Assembly: GCF_001956585.1 (NCBI RefSeq) | Contig: NZ_MSRR01000005.1 | Coordinates: 1 to 46,373, forward strand | Origin: Actinomyces naeslundii | GTDB lineage: Bacteria; Actinomycetota; Actinomycetes; Actinomycetales; Actinomycetaceae | DNA: 46,373 nt | Direction of reading: 5' to 3' | Shown: piece after piece, positions 21,799 through 30,090 of the stretch | How the letters are laid out: each line of letters begins with the position of its first letter | Numbering within the stretch: position 1 is the first letter of the stretch | The notes under the pieces: generated by a model | What the model was told of the DNA's origin: nothing | Database searches by the model: none | Seen by the model: only the letters and a program-made list of their open reading frames with translations | Translations under genes and position numbers: made by a program

Positions 21799-24700
21799 CC
21801 CGCACCGGCTCCACGCAGGGAGCCAGTCGGGTAGGAGCCCTGGCCGTCGTCGTGTCGGCCGGGGCGAGCCCGTTTCTGGCGCAGACGCTGACCGCCGTCG
21901 CCTCGCAGACCTGCGCGCCCGACGTTGTTCTTGTCGTCGATGTCGCCTCGCGTGTCAACGGGCTGGGGGACGGGACCCCGATCGAGGAGCTGGTCGAGAG
22001 CTCCGGGCTGGGCAAGGCCACCGCGGTGCGTGTCGTACGGGTCAAGGAGGCCAAGAGCTTCGGGGACGCGGTGTCGCGGGGACTGGCTGCCTACGCAGAA
22101 CTCGTCGCCACCGGTAACCGGAGGCGACGAGGTTCGGGTGACGCCGATGGCTTGGACGTTGACGGTGCCTCAAGTGGTTCACGCACCTCTGTTCGCGATC
22201 TTCTGCTGACCGGTTCCGGTCCCATCACCGGCCCCACCGGTGCGCTCTCGCCGATCACGTCCTACGAGCAGCAGCTCGTGGCTCCCGTAGAGGAGTCGGA
22301 GGAGACGGCGGAGCACCAGGTGTGGTTCTGGCTCCTCCACGACGACTCCGCCCCCGAGCAGGACTGCCTCGAGCAGCTCCTCACCGCTGCGACCAACGCC
22401 CGCTCAGTAGGGATCGTCGGTCCCAAGCAGGTGGGCTGGGACAATCCGGAGCTGCTTCTGGAGGTCGGCCTGCGCACCACGGCCTCGGCCCGCCGCGCCA
22501 ACGACATCGTTCCCGGCGAGGTCGATCAGGGGCAGCACGATGACCGCAGTGATGTCCTGGCCGTGGGGACGGCCGGCACCCTCATTGACCGTGCAGTGTG
22601 GGAGGAGATCGGAGGCATCGCCCCCTGGCTCGGCCCCTTCGGGGACGGTCTGGAGCTCTCCCGCGCTGCGCGCCTGGCCGGATACCGGGTCATCGTTGAG
22701 CCCGGTGCCGTCATCCGCCACCGGCGGGCCTCCTACCAGGGCCTACGCCGGCCTGCTCACGTATCCCACTCGTCGCGTCCCGAGGCTCGCAGTGACGCCG
22801 AGGCCATCGAGGTCCGACTCCCCGAGCCCGACCCGGAGCGGTCCTTCCGCGCCCGGCGCAGCGCCCAGCTGACCAACTGGGCGGCCTTCTCGACTCGTCC
22901 CATCTGGCTACTGCTGACCTGGTTCGTCATTCTCGGCGCAATGCGCACCGTGTGGCGGCTCGCCTCCAAGGCGCCGGCGCTCGCCCGTGACGAGCTCGGT
23001 GCGGCTCTGGCGGTAGCCGGCCGCGGCCGTCGGATCAAGGCGGCCAGACGGCGGCTCGCCCGGCACACCAAGGTTCCCGCCTCCGCGCTGGGGCGCCTCT
23101 ATGTCACCCCTGCCGAGATCAGGGGCATACGCCGCGACCGCACCCGTCAGGAGCGCGAGCGCCGAGCCCGTGCCGCCGCCCCCAGTGAGCTCGAGCTGCG
23201 CGAGCTCGCCGCCCTGGCCCGCAGTCGACGTCGGACCCTGGGCGCTGTCATGGTGCTGGTTCTGGCGCTGAGCGGCTACGGCCTGTCTCGGTTGCTGCTC
23301 ACCCGCTCGGTCAGCGGAGGGGCGCTGCCCCTGTTCAGCGGTGGCTGGCGACAGATGTGGGACGCCGCCTGGAGCACCTGGATCGCCACCGGCGACGGCT
23401 ACCCGGGTGGGGTCACCCCGTTGCTGGGCATCCTGGCCCTGCCGACGGCGCTGGGACGCTTCGTCGGGCTGGGGGACGGTTCCCTCGTCAGTGCTCTGGT
23501 GCTCCTGGCCGTGCCGCTCGCTGCCCTGGGGGCCTGGTTCGCCTCCGGCACGATGACCCGGAAGGTGGTTCTGCGAGCCTGGGCCGCACTGGTGTGGGCT
23601 CTGGCTCCCAGCCTGCTGCTCGCCCTGGGGCAGGGGCGCCTCGGCGCGCTGCTGGTTCACCTCGTCCTTCCCTGGGCGCTGCTGGCCCTGGCACGTGCCG
23701 TGGGCGCCGACCGGAGGGATCTCGTCCTGTCCGGGCTCGTGGGCGCTCACCTGCTCACTGACCAGGAGCGGGCCGAGCTCGATCGTTTCTCCCACGAGAA
23801 GGTCACTGACCTTGCCCACCTCGACGAGGAGGAGCAGGCTGCAGTGAGCGCCGAGGACGGGGCCGACGAAGACTCCGCCCAGGAGGAGACCGAGTCCGAC
23901 CGCGACCGGGGCGGAGAGGAGGCCGGTGCAGCGGAGTCGGTAACGGTCGGCGAGTCTCGTGAGCCCCACGATGCCGCCGATGCGGCCGCTGCCGAGGGTG
24001 ACCCGCCTGAGTCCGAGAAGTACGGCTACGGCTCGGCCACGGCGGCCGCTGTCGCCGGTCTGCTGCTGAGCGTCGTCGTCGCGGCCGCCCCCGCCGCAGC
24101 GGCGGTGCTGGCGGTCATCCTTCTTCTGCTGTCCGTGACGACACGACGCGGGTTCAAGCTCGTCCTCACCCTGGTTCCCATGGTGGTCACCGCCGCCCCG
24201 GCCTGGTGGGGCGCCTGGCGCCTGGGGCAGAGGGCCGGTTGGGTCGAGGGGGCTCGGTTGCTGTTGACCGATATCGGTCTGCCCGTCCGGGTGCCGACGC
24301 CGAGCAGCCTCGACCTGCTGGCCGGCTCACCAGTGGCCATGGGTGCCATCGCCGGCTCCGGGGCCTGGAGCATCCTGGTCCGGGGACTGCTGCTGCTCGT
24401 CCCGGTCCTCGGCATCGTCGGCCTGTTCATCTCCCGGCGCGTCCGGGTGGCCCGAACCGGCATCCTCCTGGCCCTGGGCGGTCTGGCTCTGGCAGGGATC
24501 TCGGTGCGCATGCCCACTGGGCTGGGCGGTGACGTCACCGGCTCGGGCCTGGCCCCCGTCAACGGCTGGGGCGGTGTCGGGGTCTCTCTGGCGCTGAGCG
24601 GGTTCCTCACCGCGGCCCTTCCCGCCGGCGAGGCCATCTGGAGCACGATCGGACGGCGTGCTGCGGGCGGTAGCAGGACCAGTCGCCAGCACCGCAAGGA

Positions 24701-25766
24701 CGCCGAGACTGCTGCTGCCTCCTCCGCGCTGTCCGTGCTGTCCACAGTGTCCGGTGATGGAGTGTCCGGTGATGGCCTGCGTCGGCTGAGGACGGGCTTC
24801 GTGGTCGCTGCCTGCCTCGTCCTGCTGGCTCCGGTGACGGTCGGTGCCGTCTGGTCCTACCAGGCCCATCGCGGCAGCAATCCCCAGGTCCTGGCGCTGC
24901 GCCCCACTACCCAGCAGGTCCCCCTCATCGCCGAGCAGTTCCAGGGCTCGGCCACGGCCGGCCGGGTCCTCAAGCTCACCTCCACCTCTGAGGGGCTTCA
25001 GGCCACGGTCTGGCGCGGACCCGGAACTCAGATCAGCGATGCCCTGCCGGGTGCGGTCAACGCCCAGGCGCGCAGCCGCGCCTCAGGTGCACTGACCGAT
25101 CCTCGTCTGAGACCCACCAGGACCGGTCAGACGGGGCGCAGTACAGCCTCCGGTGAGGGTCTCGTCCTGGAGGACAAGGCCGACGCCGAGCTCGCCCAGA
25201 TCGTCACCCGCGCCACGGCCGGGCAGGACACGGAGGTCGCCGACGCCCTGGCGGCACACGGGATCGCCGTCGTCCTGCTGACCGACAAGGAGGGTGACGC
25301 CGTCACCGCCGAGGCCCGAGTGGGCCTGGCCTCCACACCCGGACTGGAGCAGCTCGCCCAGACCGCCGCGGGCAACTCCTGGCGCGTCACCTCATCGGCG
25401 TACCCCGACTCGGCCCGCCTGAGTCTCATCGACGAGGGCGGAGAGGCGACCCCGGTCGCGTCCACCGGCGCCGGATCCGGCACCCGCACCCGGATCCCCG
25501 CCGGCTCCGGCACCCGCACGCTGGTCATGGTGGAGCGGGCCGACGCAGGCTGGAGGGCCACTCTTGACGGTCGACGCCTCCAGGCCACCACGGTCCCCGA
25601 CAGCAGCTGGAAGCAGGGCTTCGCCGTCGGATCCGAGGGCGGGGAATTGGTCATCACCCACACCCGCCGGTCCACCGCCGCCGCGACCTACACGATCTGG
25701 ATCGTCTGGGCCCTGACCCTGGTGGCGGCACTGCCCCTGCGACGCGGAAAGGAAATGGCCTCATGA
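21795..25766 (+). CDS. Large GT2 glycosyltransferase / multi-membrane fusion (1323 aa)
   Basis: The N-terminal cytosolic domain (about 10-320) is GT2-like: ALAVVVSAGASPFLAQTL, FWLLHDDSAPEQDCL with the acidic metal motif near residue 182, then WLGPFGDGLELSRAARLAGY and VIRHRRASYQG. A ~70-residue disordered insert lies between. Many hydrophobic segments follow (first near 370-388, others from 480 to about 960), broken by an acidic stretch (653-741, rich in Asp, Glu, Ala). A predicted extracytoplasmic domain of about 300 residues and a last membrane segment near the C-terminus complete it. The ATG overlaps the whiB stop, and its own stop overlaps the DUF5719 start. It probably moves or adds sugars to an envelope acceptor. 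The donor is unknown; an upstream start inside whiB is rejected because that frame overlaps whiB out of frame. Confidence 0.85.
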   Translation: MTRTGSTQGASRVGALAVVVSAGASPFLAQTLTAVASQTCAPDVVLVVDVASRVNGLGDGTPIEELVESSGLGKATAVRVVRVKEAKSFGDAVSRGLAAYAELVATGNRRRRGSGDADGLDVDGASSGSRTSVRDLLLTGSGPITGPTGALSPITSYEQQLVAPVEESEETAEHQVWFWLLHDDSAPEQDCLEQLLTAATNARSVGIVGPKQVGWDNPELLLEVGLRTTASARRANDIVPGEVDQGQHDDRSDVLAVGTAGTLIDRAVWEEIGGIAPWLGPFGDGLELSRAARLAGYRVIVEPGAVIRHRRASYQGLRRPAHVSHSSRPEARSDAEAIEVRLPEPDPERSFRARRSAQLTNWAAFSTRPIWLLLTWFVILGAMRTVWRLASKAPALARDELGAALAVAGRGRRIKAARRRLARHTKVPASALGRLYVTPAEIRGIRRDRTRQERERRARAAAPSELELRELAALARSRRRTLGAVMVLVLALSGYGLSRLLLTRSVSGGALPLFSGGWRQMWDAAWSTWIATGDGYPGGVTPLLGILALPTALGRFVGLGDGSLVSALVLLAVPLAALGAWFASGTMTRKVVLRAWAALVWALAPSLLLALGQGRLGALLVHLVLPWALLALARAVGADRRDLVLSGLVGAHLLTDQERAELDRFSHEKVTDLAHLDEEEQAAVSAEDGADEDSAQEETESDRDRGGEEAGAAESVTVGESREPHDAADAAAAEGDPPESEKYGYGSATAAAVAGLLLSVVVAAAPAAAAVLAVILLLLSVTTRRGFKLVLTLVPMVVTAAPAWWGAWRLGQRAGWVEGARLLLTDIGLPVRVPTPSSLDLLAGSPVAMGAIAGSGAWSILVRGLLLLVPVLGIVGLFISRRVRVARTGILLALGGLALAGISVRMPTGLGGDVTGSGLAPVNGWGGVGVSLALSGFLTAALPAGEAIWSTIGRRAAGGSRTSRQHRKDAETAAASSALSVLSTVSGDGVSGDGLRRLRTGFVVAACLVLLAPVTVGAVWSYQAHRGSNPQVLALRPTTQQVPLIAEQFQGSATAGRVLKLTSTSEGLQATVWRGPGTQISDALPGAVNAQARSRASGALTDPRLRPTRTGQTGRSTASGEGLVLEDKADAELAQIVTRATAGQDTEVADALAAHGIAVVLLTDKEGDAVTAEARVGLASTPGLEQLAQTAAGNSWRVTSSAYPDSARLSLIDEGGEATPVASTGAGSGTRTRIPAGSGTRTLVMVERADAGWRATLDGRRLQATTVPDSSWKQGFAVGSEGGELVITHTRRSTAAATYTIWIVWALTLVAALPLRRGKEMAS

Positions 25767-27823
25767 CTCAGCCTCACGATGACGATTCCCGCCGTCGGCA
25801 GGACGAGGACGCGCAGGACCAGCACGGGGACCAGCAGGGCGGCCGGCGGAAGGGGCGGCACAGCCATCAGGAACCGTCCGAGTCGCAGTCCCTCGAGCAC
25901 GGGAGGCTCCCGGAGACGGACCAGGCCGATGACAAGGTCGCCACGGACGAGGTCGGCGAGGAGCCCCGTGCCGGATCCGGCGTCGGGCCCGTCGGGGACA
26001 GCCCGGACAGTGCCACCAGCCAGGATCAGGGCCACGACCAGCAGTCTGAATCAGGTGGTGATGCTCCCGAGCAGGACTCCGTCGAGGTCGAGGCGGACCA
26101 TGACGAATCGGCCGGTTCGGACGGCGCCAACGTTGCCGAAGCCCCTGACTCCGCTGACTCCGCCGGTTCCGCTGACGTCCCTGAAGCTACTGATGCCGGG
26201 GACTCTGCGGAGGTCGACGACTCCGACGCCGAGGCCGCGAGCCGATCGGAGACCGGCGCCTCCTCCAGGAGGCGCCGTACCAGGGCCGGGCGGCGCCCTC
26301 GCACCGTGGGGCAGTCGATCGTCCGCGGCGTTGGCATCCTGACCTCGGTCGCACTCGCCGGCGCCGTCGGGGGAGTCACCTGGTGGGGCTACACCGCACC
26401 GCGTACACCGACCCCGCAGCTGGAGGCTCTCCGACTGACCGAACCGGGAGCCGCCACCACCTACGTGTGCCCTCACGCCCCCACCAATACGCTGCGGGGC
26501 ACCGACGTCGGCGCCGTGGAGTCCACCACCGCCATCATTCCCGTTGACGGGACCGAGTCGATCCAGTCGGCCACCTACGCCGGCAAGCCGATCCCCGTTG
26601 ACGCCGCCACCTCCGTGAACGCGGCCGAGGGAGGCATCCTCAGCCTCGCACCTGCTGGTGGTCGGGTGGCCAACGCCGTCGGCTCGGTCGCCACCGTGAC
26701 GAAGAGCGGTGACCTGCGGGGACTCACCACCGCCCCCTGCGCCCAGCCGGGTGCCATGTCCTGGATCGTGGGCGGCTCCATCGCGGCGGGCTCGTCGGCC
26801 GAGCTGCGCCTGACCAACCCCGGCGCCACCCCGGCGACGGTGAAAGTGAACCTCTACGGATCCATCGGCCGCCTGAGTCTGCCCAGTAACGGTGAGGTCA
26901 CTGTCCCGGCAGGCGGTTCCTCCTCGCTGGTCCTGGAGACGAAGGGCAGCCAGGACCCACGCATCGCTGTGTCCATCGAGGCCGACGGGGGTTCCGTGGT
27001 CCCCACCCTCGTCACCGAGTCCCTCGATGGTGAGACCCCCGCCGGCACCGACGTCATCACCCCGGGAGCCGCCCCGGCCACCGACCTCGTGGTGCCCGGC
27101 GTGGAGATCGTTGAGCCGGCCACACAGGGCGAGGTTCCCGACGCCAAGACCGGCGCGGACTCCTCCGACACCCCGGCAGTGCGCATCGTCAACCCGGGAC
27201 AGGCTCCGGCGACGGTGTCGGTGACCATGCTCGGCAAGGATGGTGCCCACCCCCTGGCCGGTGCGCAGTCGGTGACCATTGATGCGGGTTCCGTCTTCGA
27301 CATCCAGCTGGCCGGCGTGGCCGCGGGTACCTACGGTGTGCAAGTCACCTCGAGTACACCGGTGGGAGCGGCGGTTCGCATGGTGCGCAGCGGCGGTGAG
27401 TACCCCGCGCGCTCCAAGGCCCTCGTCCATGATCAGGCCTGGGCACAGGCCGCCCTTCCCGGAGCCGCGGACTCCGGCCTGCTGGCGGTGCCACGCGCGG
27501 CCTCCCTGACCTCCTCGGTGACCGTGGCCAACAGCGGTCCCGCCACGTCTCTGACGCTGTCCTCCCTTGATGGCTCCTGGAGTCAGGACGTCACTGTCGC
27601 CAAGGGCAGCGCCGTCGTCGTCGAGGTACCGGCCAAGGTCGCCGCGGTCCGCCTGAGCGCTGCCGGCAGCTCCTCAGGGCAGCCGCGCACACCCAGCGGA
27701 CTGGCCGCCGCCACCATCGTCACGGCGCAGGCCGGGGGACAGCTGGCTGGGACGCTCATCTCGACGGTTCCTGCTCAGCCCGACGCCGCCGCTCAGGCCC
27801 AGCGCCGCATCCTCCTGGGCTGA
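25763..27823 (+). CDS. DUF5719 family exported protein (686 aa)
   Basis: The first ~180 residues are low-complexity and strongly acidic (Asp/Glu/Ser/Gln), ending in a basic patch before one membrane segment (about 185-210, VRGVGILTSVALAGAVGGVT). The remaining ~470 residues are beta-rich and exported, with several LTNPGATPATVKV- and VNPGQAPATVSV-like repeats that look like Ig-type strands. No catalytic motif is apparent. The match to DUF5719 is recalled from actinobacteria where it follows a GT2 membrane protein beside whiB. ATG overlaps the previous stop (ATGA). Likely a membrane-anchored partner of the GT2 protein, or a substrate-binding scaffold; both are inference. Confidence 0.75.
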   Translation: MTQPHDDDSRRRQDEDAQDQHGDQQGGRRKGRHSHQEPSESQSLEHGRLPETDQADDKVATDEVGEEPRAGSGVGPVGDSPDSATSQDQGHDQQSESGGDAPEQDSVEVEADHDESAGSDGANVAEAPDSADSAGSADVPEATDAGDSAEVDDSDAEAASRSETGASSRRRRTRAGRRPRTVGQSIVRGVGILTSVALAGAVGGVTWWGYTAPRTPTPQLEALRLTEPGAATTYVCPHAPTNTLRGTDVGAVESTTAIIPVDGTESIQSATYAGKPIPVDAATSVNAAEGGILSLAPAGGRVANAVGSVATVTKSGDLRGLTTAPCAQPGAMSWIVGGSIAAGSSAELRLTNPGATPATVKVNLYGSIGRLSLPSNGEVTVPAGGSSSLVLETKGSQDPRIAVSIEADGGSVVPTLVTESLDGETPAGTDVITPGAAPATDLVVPGVEIVEPATQGEVPDAKTGADSSDTPAVRIVNPGQAPATVSVTMLGKDGAHPLAGAQSVTIDAGSVFDIQLAGVAAGTYGVQVTSSTPVGAAVRMVRSGGEYPARSKALVHDQAWAQAALPGAADSGLLAVPRAASLTSSVTVANSGPATSLTLSSLDGSWSQDVTVAKGSAVVVEVPAKVAAVRLSAAGSSSGQPRTPSGLAAATIVTAQAGGQLAGTLISTVPAQPDAAAQAQRRILLG

Positions 27824-27927
27824 CGCCACGCCCCCTTCTCGCCCCGCCGGGCACTCCTCGCGCAGCCCAAGGGAAGAACGGTAGGGCTCCGCGAAACCCG
27901 CCCGGCTCGGAGAAGTGCGCCGTCGGC

Positions 27928-28404
27928 TCACAGACTCGAGCCCGGGTCGATCTCCTCGGGGTGGCGTCCCAGCATGAGGGCGACCTGCTCGACGACGACG
28001 CGGCGCACCAGATCGGCCAGATCCGCCTCATCCGTGGCTCGAGAGGCCACCGGGCGCCGGTAGATGACGACCCGCGCCGGCAACCCCGCACGCGGTTCCG
28101 CCGTGAAGCCGCGCCCCAGCACCACCGAGCGCTCCCAGGGTGCAGGGTCGGAGGGCGGCACCTCCTCCACCGCGAACTGGATCTGGTCCACCGACGGCCA
28201 GTGCCTGGCCAGGTCCTGGGCCGCTTCCACGACGAGCTCATCGAAGCGTTCGGCTCGCGTACGCCAGGCCGGAAGGTTCGGCGGCAGAAGCGGACCGCGC
28301 AGCCCCCGGCCGTGACGATCACGACGCCTGCCCGGGCGCCGCGCCGGCGTTGCGGCGGATCGCGGCGGAATCGGCCCGGGTGATAAGGGAAACAGCTCAG
28401 TCAC
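27928..28404 (-). CDS. Metallopeptidase-family (zincin_1) protein with degenerate active site (158 aa)
   Basis: Family match from the actinobacterial whiB2 neighbourhood (Rv3259-like): an Arg-rich N-terminus (1-35), then RAERFDELVVEAAQDLARHW, a middle VVLGRGFTAEP and VVIYRRPVASRAT, and a final helix with LGRHPEEIDPG. In active zincin_1 proteins this helix carries HExxHH; here residues 136-146 read VVVEQVALMLG, so the His and Glu metal ligands are absent. It is thus unlikely to be a peptidase. GTG 28404 is chosen; TAGGCT at 28412-28417 on the minus strand would make it nearly leaderless. It is divergent from the DUF3499 gene across 60 bp. I do not know whether the loss is shared by the whole actinobacterial branch. 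Confidence 0.75.
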   Translation of the reverse strand: MTELFPLSPGPIPPRSAATPARRPGRRRDRHGRGLRGPLLPPNLPAWRTRAERFDELVVEAAQDLARHWPSVDQIQFAVEEVPPSDPAPWERSVVLGRGFTAEPRAGLPARVVIYRRPVASRATDEADLADLVRRVVVEQVALMLGRHPEEIDPGSSL

Positions 28405-28411
28405 GTCAGCC

Positions 28412-28417
28412 AGCCTA
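28412..28417 (-). promoter_or_regulatory. -10 box of the zincin_1 gene
   Basis: On the minus strand TAGGCT ends 8 bp before GTG 28404. Together with the opposite box at 28453 it makes a compact divergent promoter pair in 60 bp. Confidence 0.4.
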
Positions 28418-28452
28418 GGCGCCTCCTGGATGACCGCCGGGCAACGGCACGG

Positions 28453-28458
28453 TAACCT
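28453..28458 (+). promoter_or_regulatory. -10 box placed for leaderless transcription of DUF3499
   Basis: TAACCT ends exactly 7 bp before the G of GTG 28465, the leaderless arrangement; no ribosome-binding sequence is present. Confidence 0.5.
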
Positions 28459-28464
28459 GCGGGC

Positions 28465-28899
28465 GTGAGAAGAGTCCGACACTGCCGCAAGCCCGGCTGC
28501 GAGCGCCCAGCCGTGGCCACCCTGACTTCCGTCTACGCGGACTCCACCATTGTGCTGGGGCCACTGGCCACCGAGGCCCAGCCAGAGGCCTATGACCTGT
28601 GCGAGAAGCACGTCTCCTCCTTCACGGCGCCCCGTGGCTGGCAGATCATCCGCCTGGCCACCGAGTTCGAGCCCGCGCCCCCCAGCGAGGATGACCTCCT
28701 GGCCCTGGCCGACGCCGTTCGCGAGGCCTCCCGCGCCCCGCGACCGGTTGCCTCACCGGCCGAGCACCGTCCTCGGCCAGGCGGGATCATGCCGGCCTCC
28801 CTGACCGCCCCGCTGCCGCCCCCGCCGGAGGTCGCTGAGGACGAGATCCTACGGCGCGGCCACCTGCGGGTCCTGCGCGGACAGAAGGATGACGTATGA
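28465..28899 (+). CDS. DUF3499 family protein (144 aa)
   Basis: A conserved actinobacterial protein of unknown function (Rv3258-like). Its first ~70 residues hold the family pattern: RRVRHCRKPGCERPAVATLT, VYADSTIVLGPLA, YDLCEKHVSSFTAPRGWQ. Cys residues in HCRKPGC and DLCEKH probably bind a metal as a small ribbon. The rest is Pro/Ala-rich and disordered. The GTG start and leaderless-type promoter are described above. Its stop overlaps the Trm112-like start (ATGA, 28896-28899), so the two are coupled. In related genomes phosphomannomutase often follows this gene; here it does not. Confidence 0.85.
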   Translation: MRRVRHCRKPGCERPAVATLTSVYADSTIVLGPLATEAQPEAYDLCEKHVSSFTAPRGWQIIRLATEFEPAPPSEDDLLALADAVREASRAPRPVASPAEHRPRPGGIMPASLTAPLPPPPEVAEDEILRRGHLRVLRGQKDDV

Positions 28900-29126
28900 G
28901 CCATGACGCCAGCGTTCCCGGCCCCGACGAGCACGGGCCGGTGCTCTCCTCCGTGCTGCGCTCCAGCCTGCGTTGCCCGTTGAGTGGGCAGGAGCTCGCT
29001 GACGGCGTCGACGACACCGGTCACCCGGTACTCATCTCCCCAGCCGTGGGCCTGGCCTACCCGGTGCGCGACGGCGTCCCGATCCTCCTGGTCCACGAGG
29101 CCCTGCGCGCTCCCGCGCACTTCTGA
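28896..29126 (+). CDS. Trm112-like small protein (76 aa)
   Basis: It resembles the Trm112/UPF0434 group that folds as a small zinc ribbon: LRSSLRCPLSGQELADG, then PAVGLAYPVRDGVPILL, the characteristic YPVRDGIPxLL element. Only one Cys (in RCPLSG) of the usual CPxC pair remains, so zinc binding is doubtful. An N-terminal ~20 residues are disordered. Coupled to DUF3499 by a 4-bp overlap. In other actinobacteria this small protein sits between phosphomannomutase-linked genes. It ends 62 bp from the convergent RDD gene. Confidence 0.75.
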   Translation: MSHDASVPGPDEHGPVLSSVLRSSLRCPLSGQELADGVDDTGHPVLISPAVGLAYPVRDGVPILLVHEALRAPAHF

Positions 29127-29188
29127 CCCCCGGTACCGAACCGGCAGCCCGTTCAGGTCCTACCCCGCGAGGTCCAGGACGGAGCTGC

Positions 29189-30076
29189 TCAGCTGCGTCG
29201 GGCTTCTCGACCGACGCCGTAGGGCGGACGCGCCATGTCTCGGAGCACATCCTCCTCCAGGCGGCGGTCACGGCTCTCCAGCACCAGCTCGCGGTTACGC
29301 CGCTCGGTGAGCACCGCGGCGAGGAACCGCTCAGGGTGCGTGCCCGCAGGAGGCGGGGGAGAGACGTAGCCCTGGACCTGGGATGCCAGCTCCATCCCCA
29401 GACGGTGGCGGGAGGCGGGCGTCAGGACTGAGGCCCGCTGCAGGAAGGTCCGGGCCGTCAGACTCAGCTCCCCCGGTAGAGCGCGCAGGTCCGTTCCCCC
29501 CGCCCACTGCGTCAGCTCGGGGGGCATGAGCAGGGGCGGCGTAGCGGACGAGCGATTCCGGTCACGAACCACGTAGGTGCCGGCCAGCATGTCTCCGAAC
29601 CGCTTGCCCCGTTTGGTGACGATACTGGCGCACAGCGCCGGTACGGCCCAGGTCGCCCAGATCTCGACGATGGCGAGCAGCGCGCGCACCAGGCAGTGGC
29701 GAAACCTCACGGTGCCGCCGTCGTCGCGCACCACTCGGGTCCCGGTCACCATACGGCCCAGGCTCCGACCTCTACTGAGCAACTCAACGAGCAGGGGGAT
29801 GACGACCATCCAGGCCAGCACGATCAGGGAGACGAGGACTCTGTACAGAGCGAGGTGCTCGGCCAGCGCCGACTCGGGGCCGGTGCCCAGGATCAGGGCC
29901 ATCAACGCGAGGACGGACAGCAGACCGCCCAGCGAGTAGGTGGTGTAGTCGATGATCCCCGACATTATGCGGTTGACGGCTGTTGCCGGGATGACCTCCA
30001 GGGCGACGGCCTCACCGGTGACCATGAGCTCGCGCTCGATCATTCGCTCGGAGGATGTGGACGACTCGGTCACCAT
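29189..30076 (-). CDS. RDD family membrane protein (295 aa)
   Basis: RDD domain with about four membrane segments in the first ~170 residues: AVNRIMSGIIDYTTYSLGG (the Arg and Asp of the RDD motif), SRGRSLGRMVTGTRVVRDDG, and KRGKRFGDMLAGTYVV. The C-terminal ~120 residues are cytosolic, charged and Arg-rich (LTERRNRELVLESRDRR). The function of RDD proteins is unsettled; they often accompany SpoIIM and MoxR/DUF58 genes, as here. AAGGAG at 30083-30088 (read on the minus strand) supports ATG 30076; Met18 at 30025 (MVTGEAVALE) would also suit the family. The start codon is 14 bp from the divergent SpoIIM-type gene. Confidence 0.85.
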   Translation of the reverse strand: MVTESSTSSERMIERELMVTGEAVALEVIPATAVNRIMSGIIDYTTYSLGGLLSVLALMALILGTGPESALAEHLALYRVLVSLIVLAWMVVIPLLVELLSRGRSLGRMVTGTRVVRDDGGTVRFRHCLVRALLAIVEIWATWAVPALCASIVTKRGKRFGDMLAGTYVVRDRNRSSATPPLLMPPELTQWAGGTDLRALPGELSLTARTFLQRASVLTPASRHRLGMELASQVQGYVSPPPPAGTHPERFLAAVLTERRNRELVLESRDRRLEEDVLRDMARPPYGVGREARRS

Positions 30077-30090
30077 GACAGACTCCTTGC

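Noticed and set aside
25763-26310. Acidic N-terminus of DUF5719 as a frameshift product
   Set aside because: The frame keeps the normal third-position G+C bias, starts at a natural ATGA overlap, and leads directly into a membrane segment.
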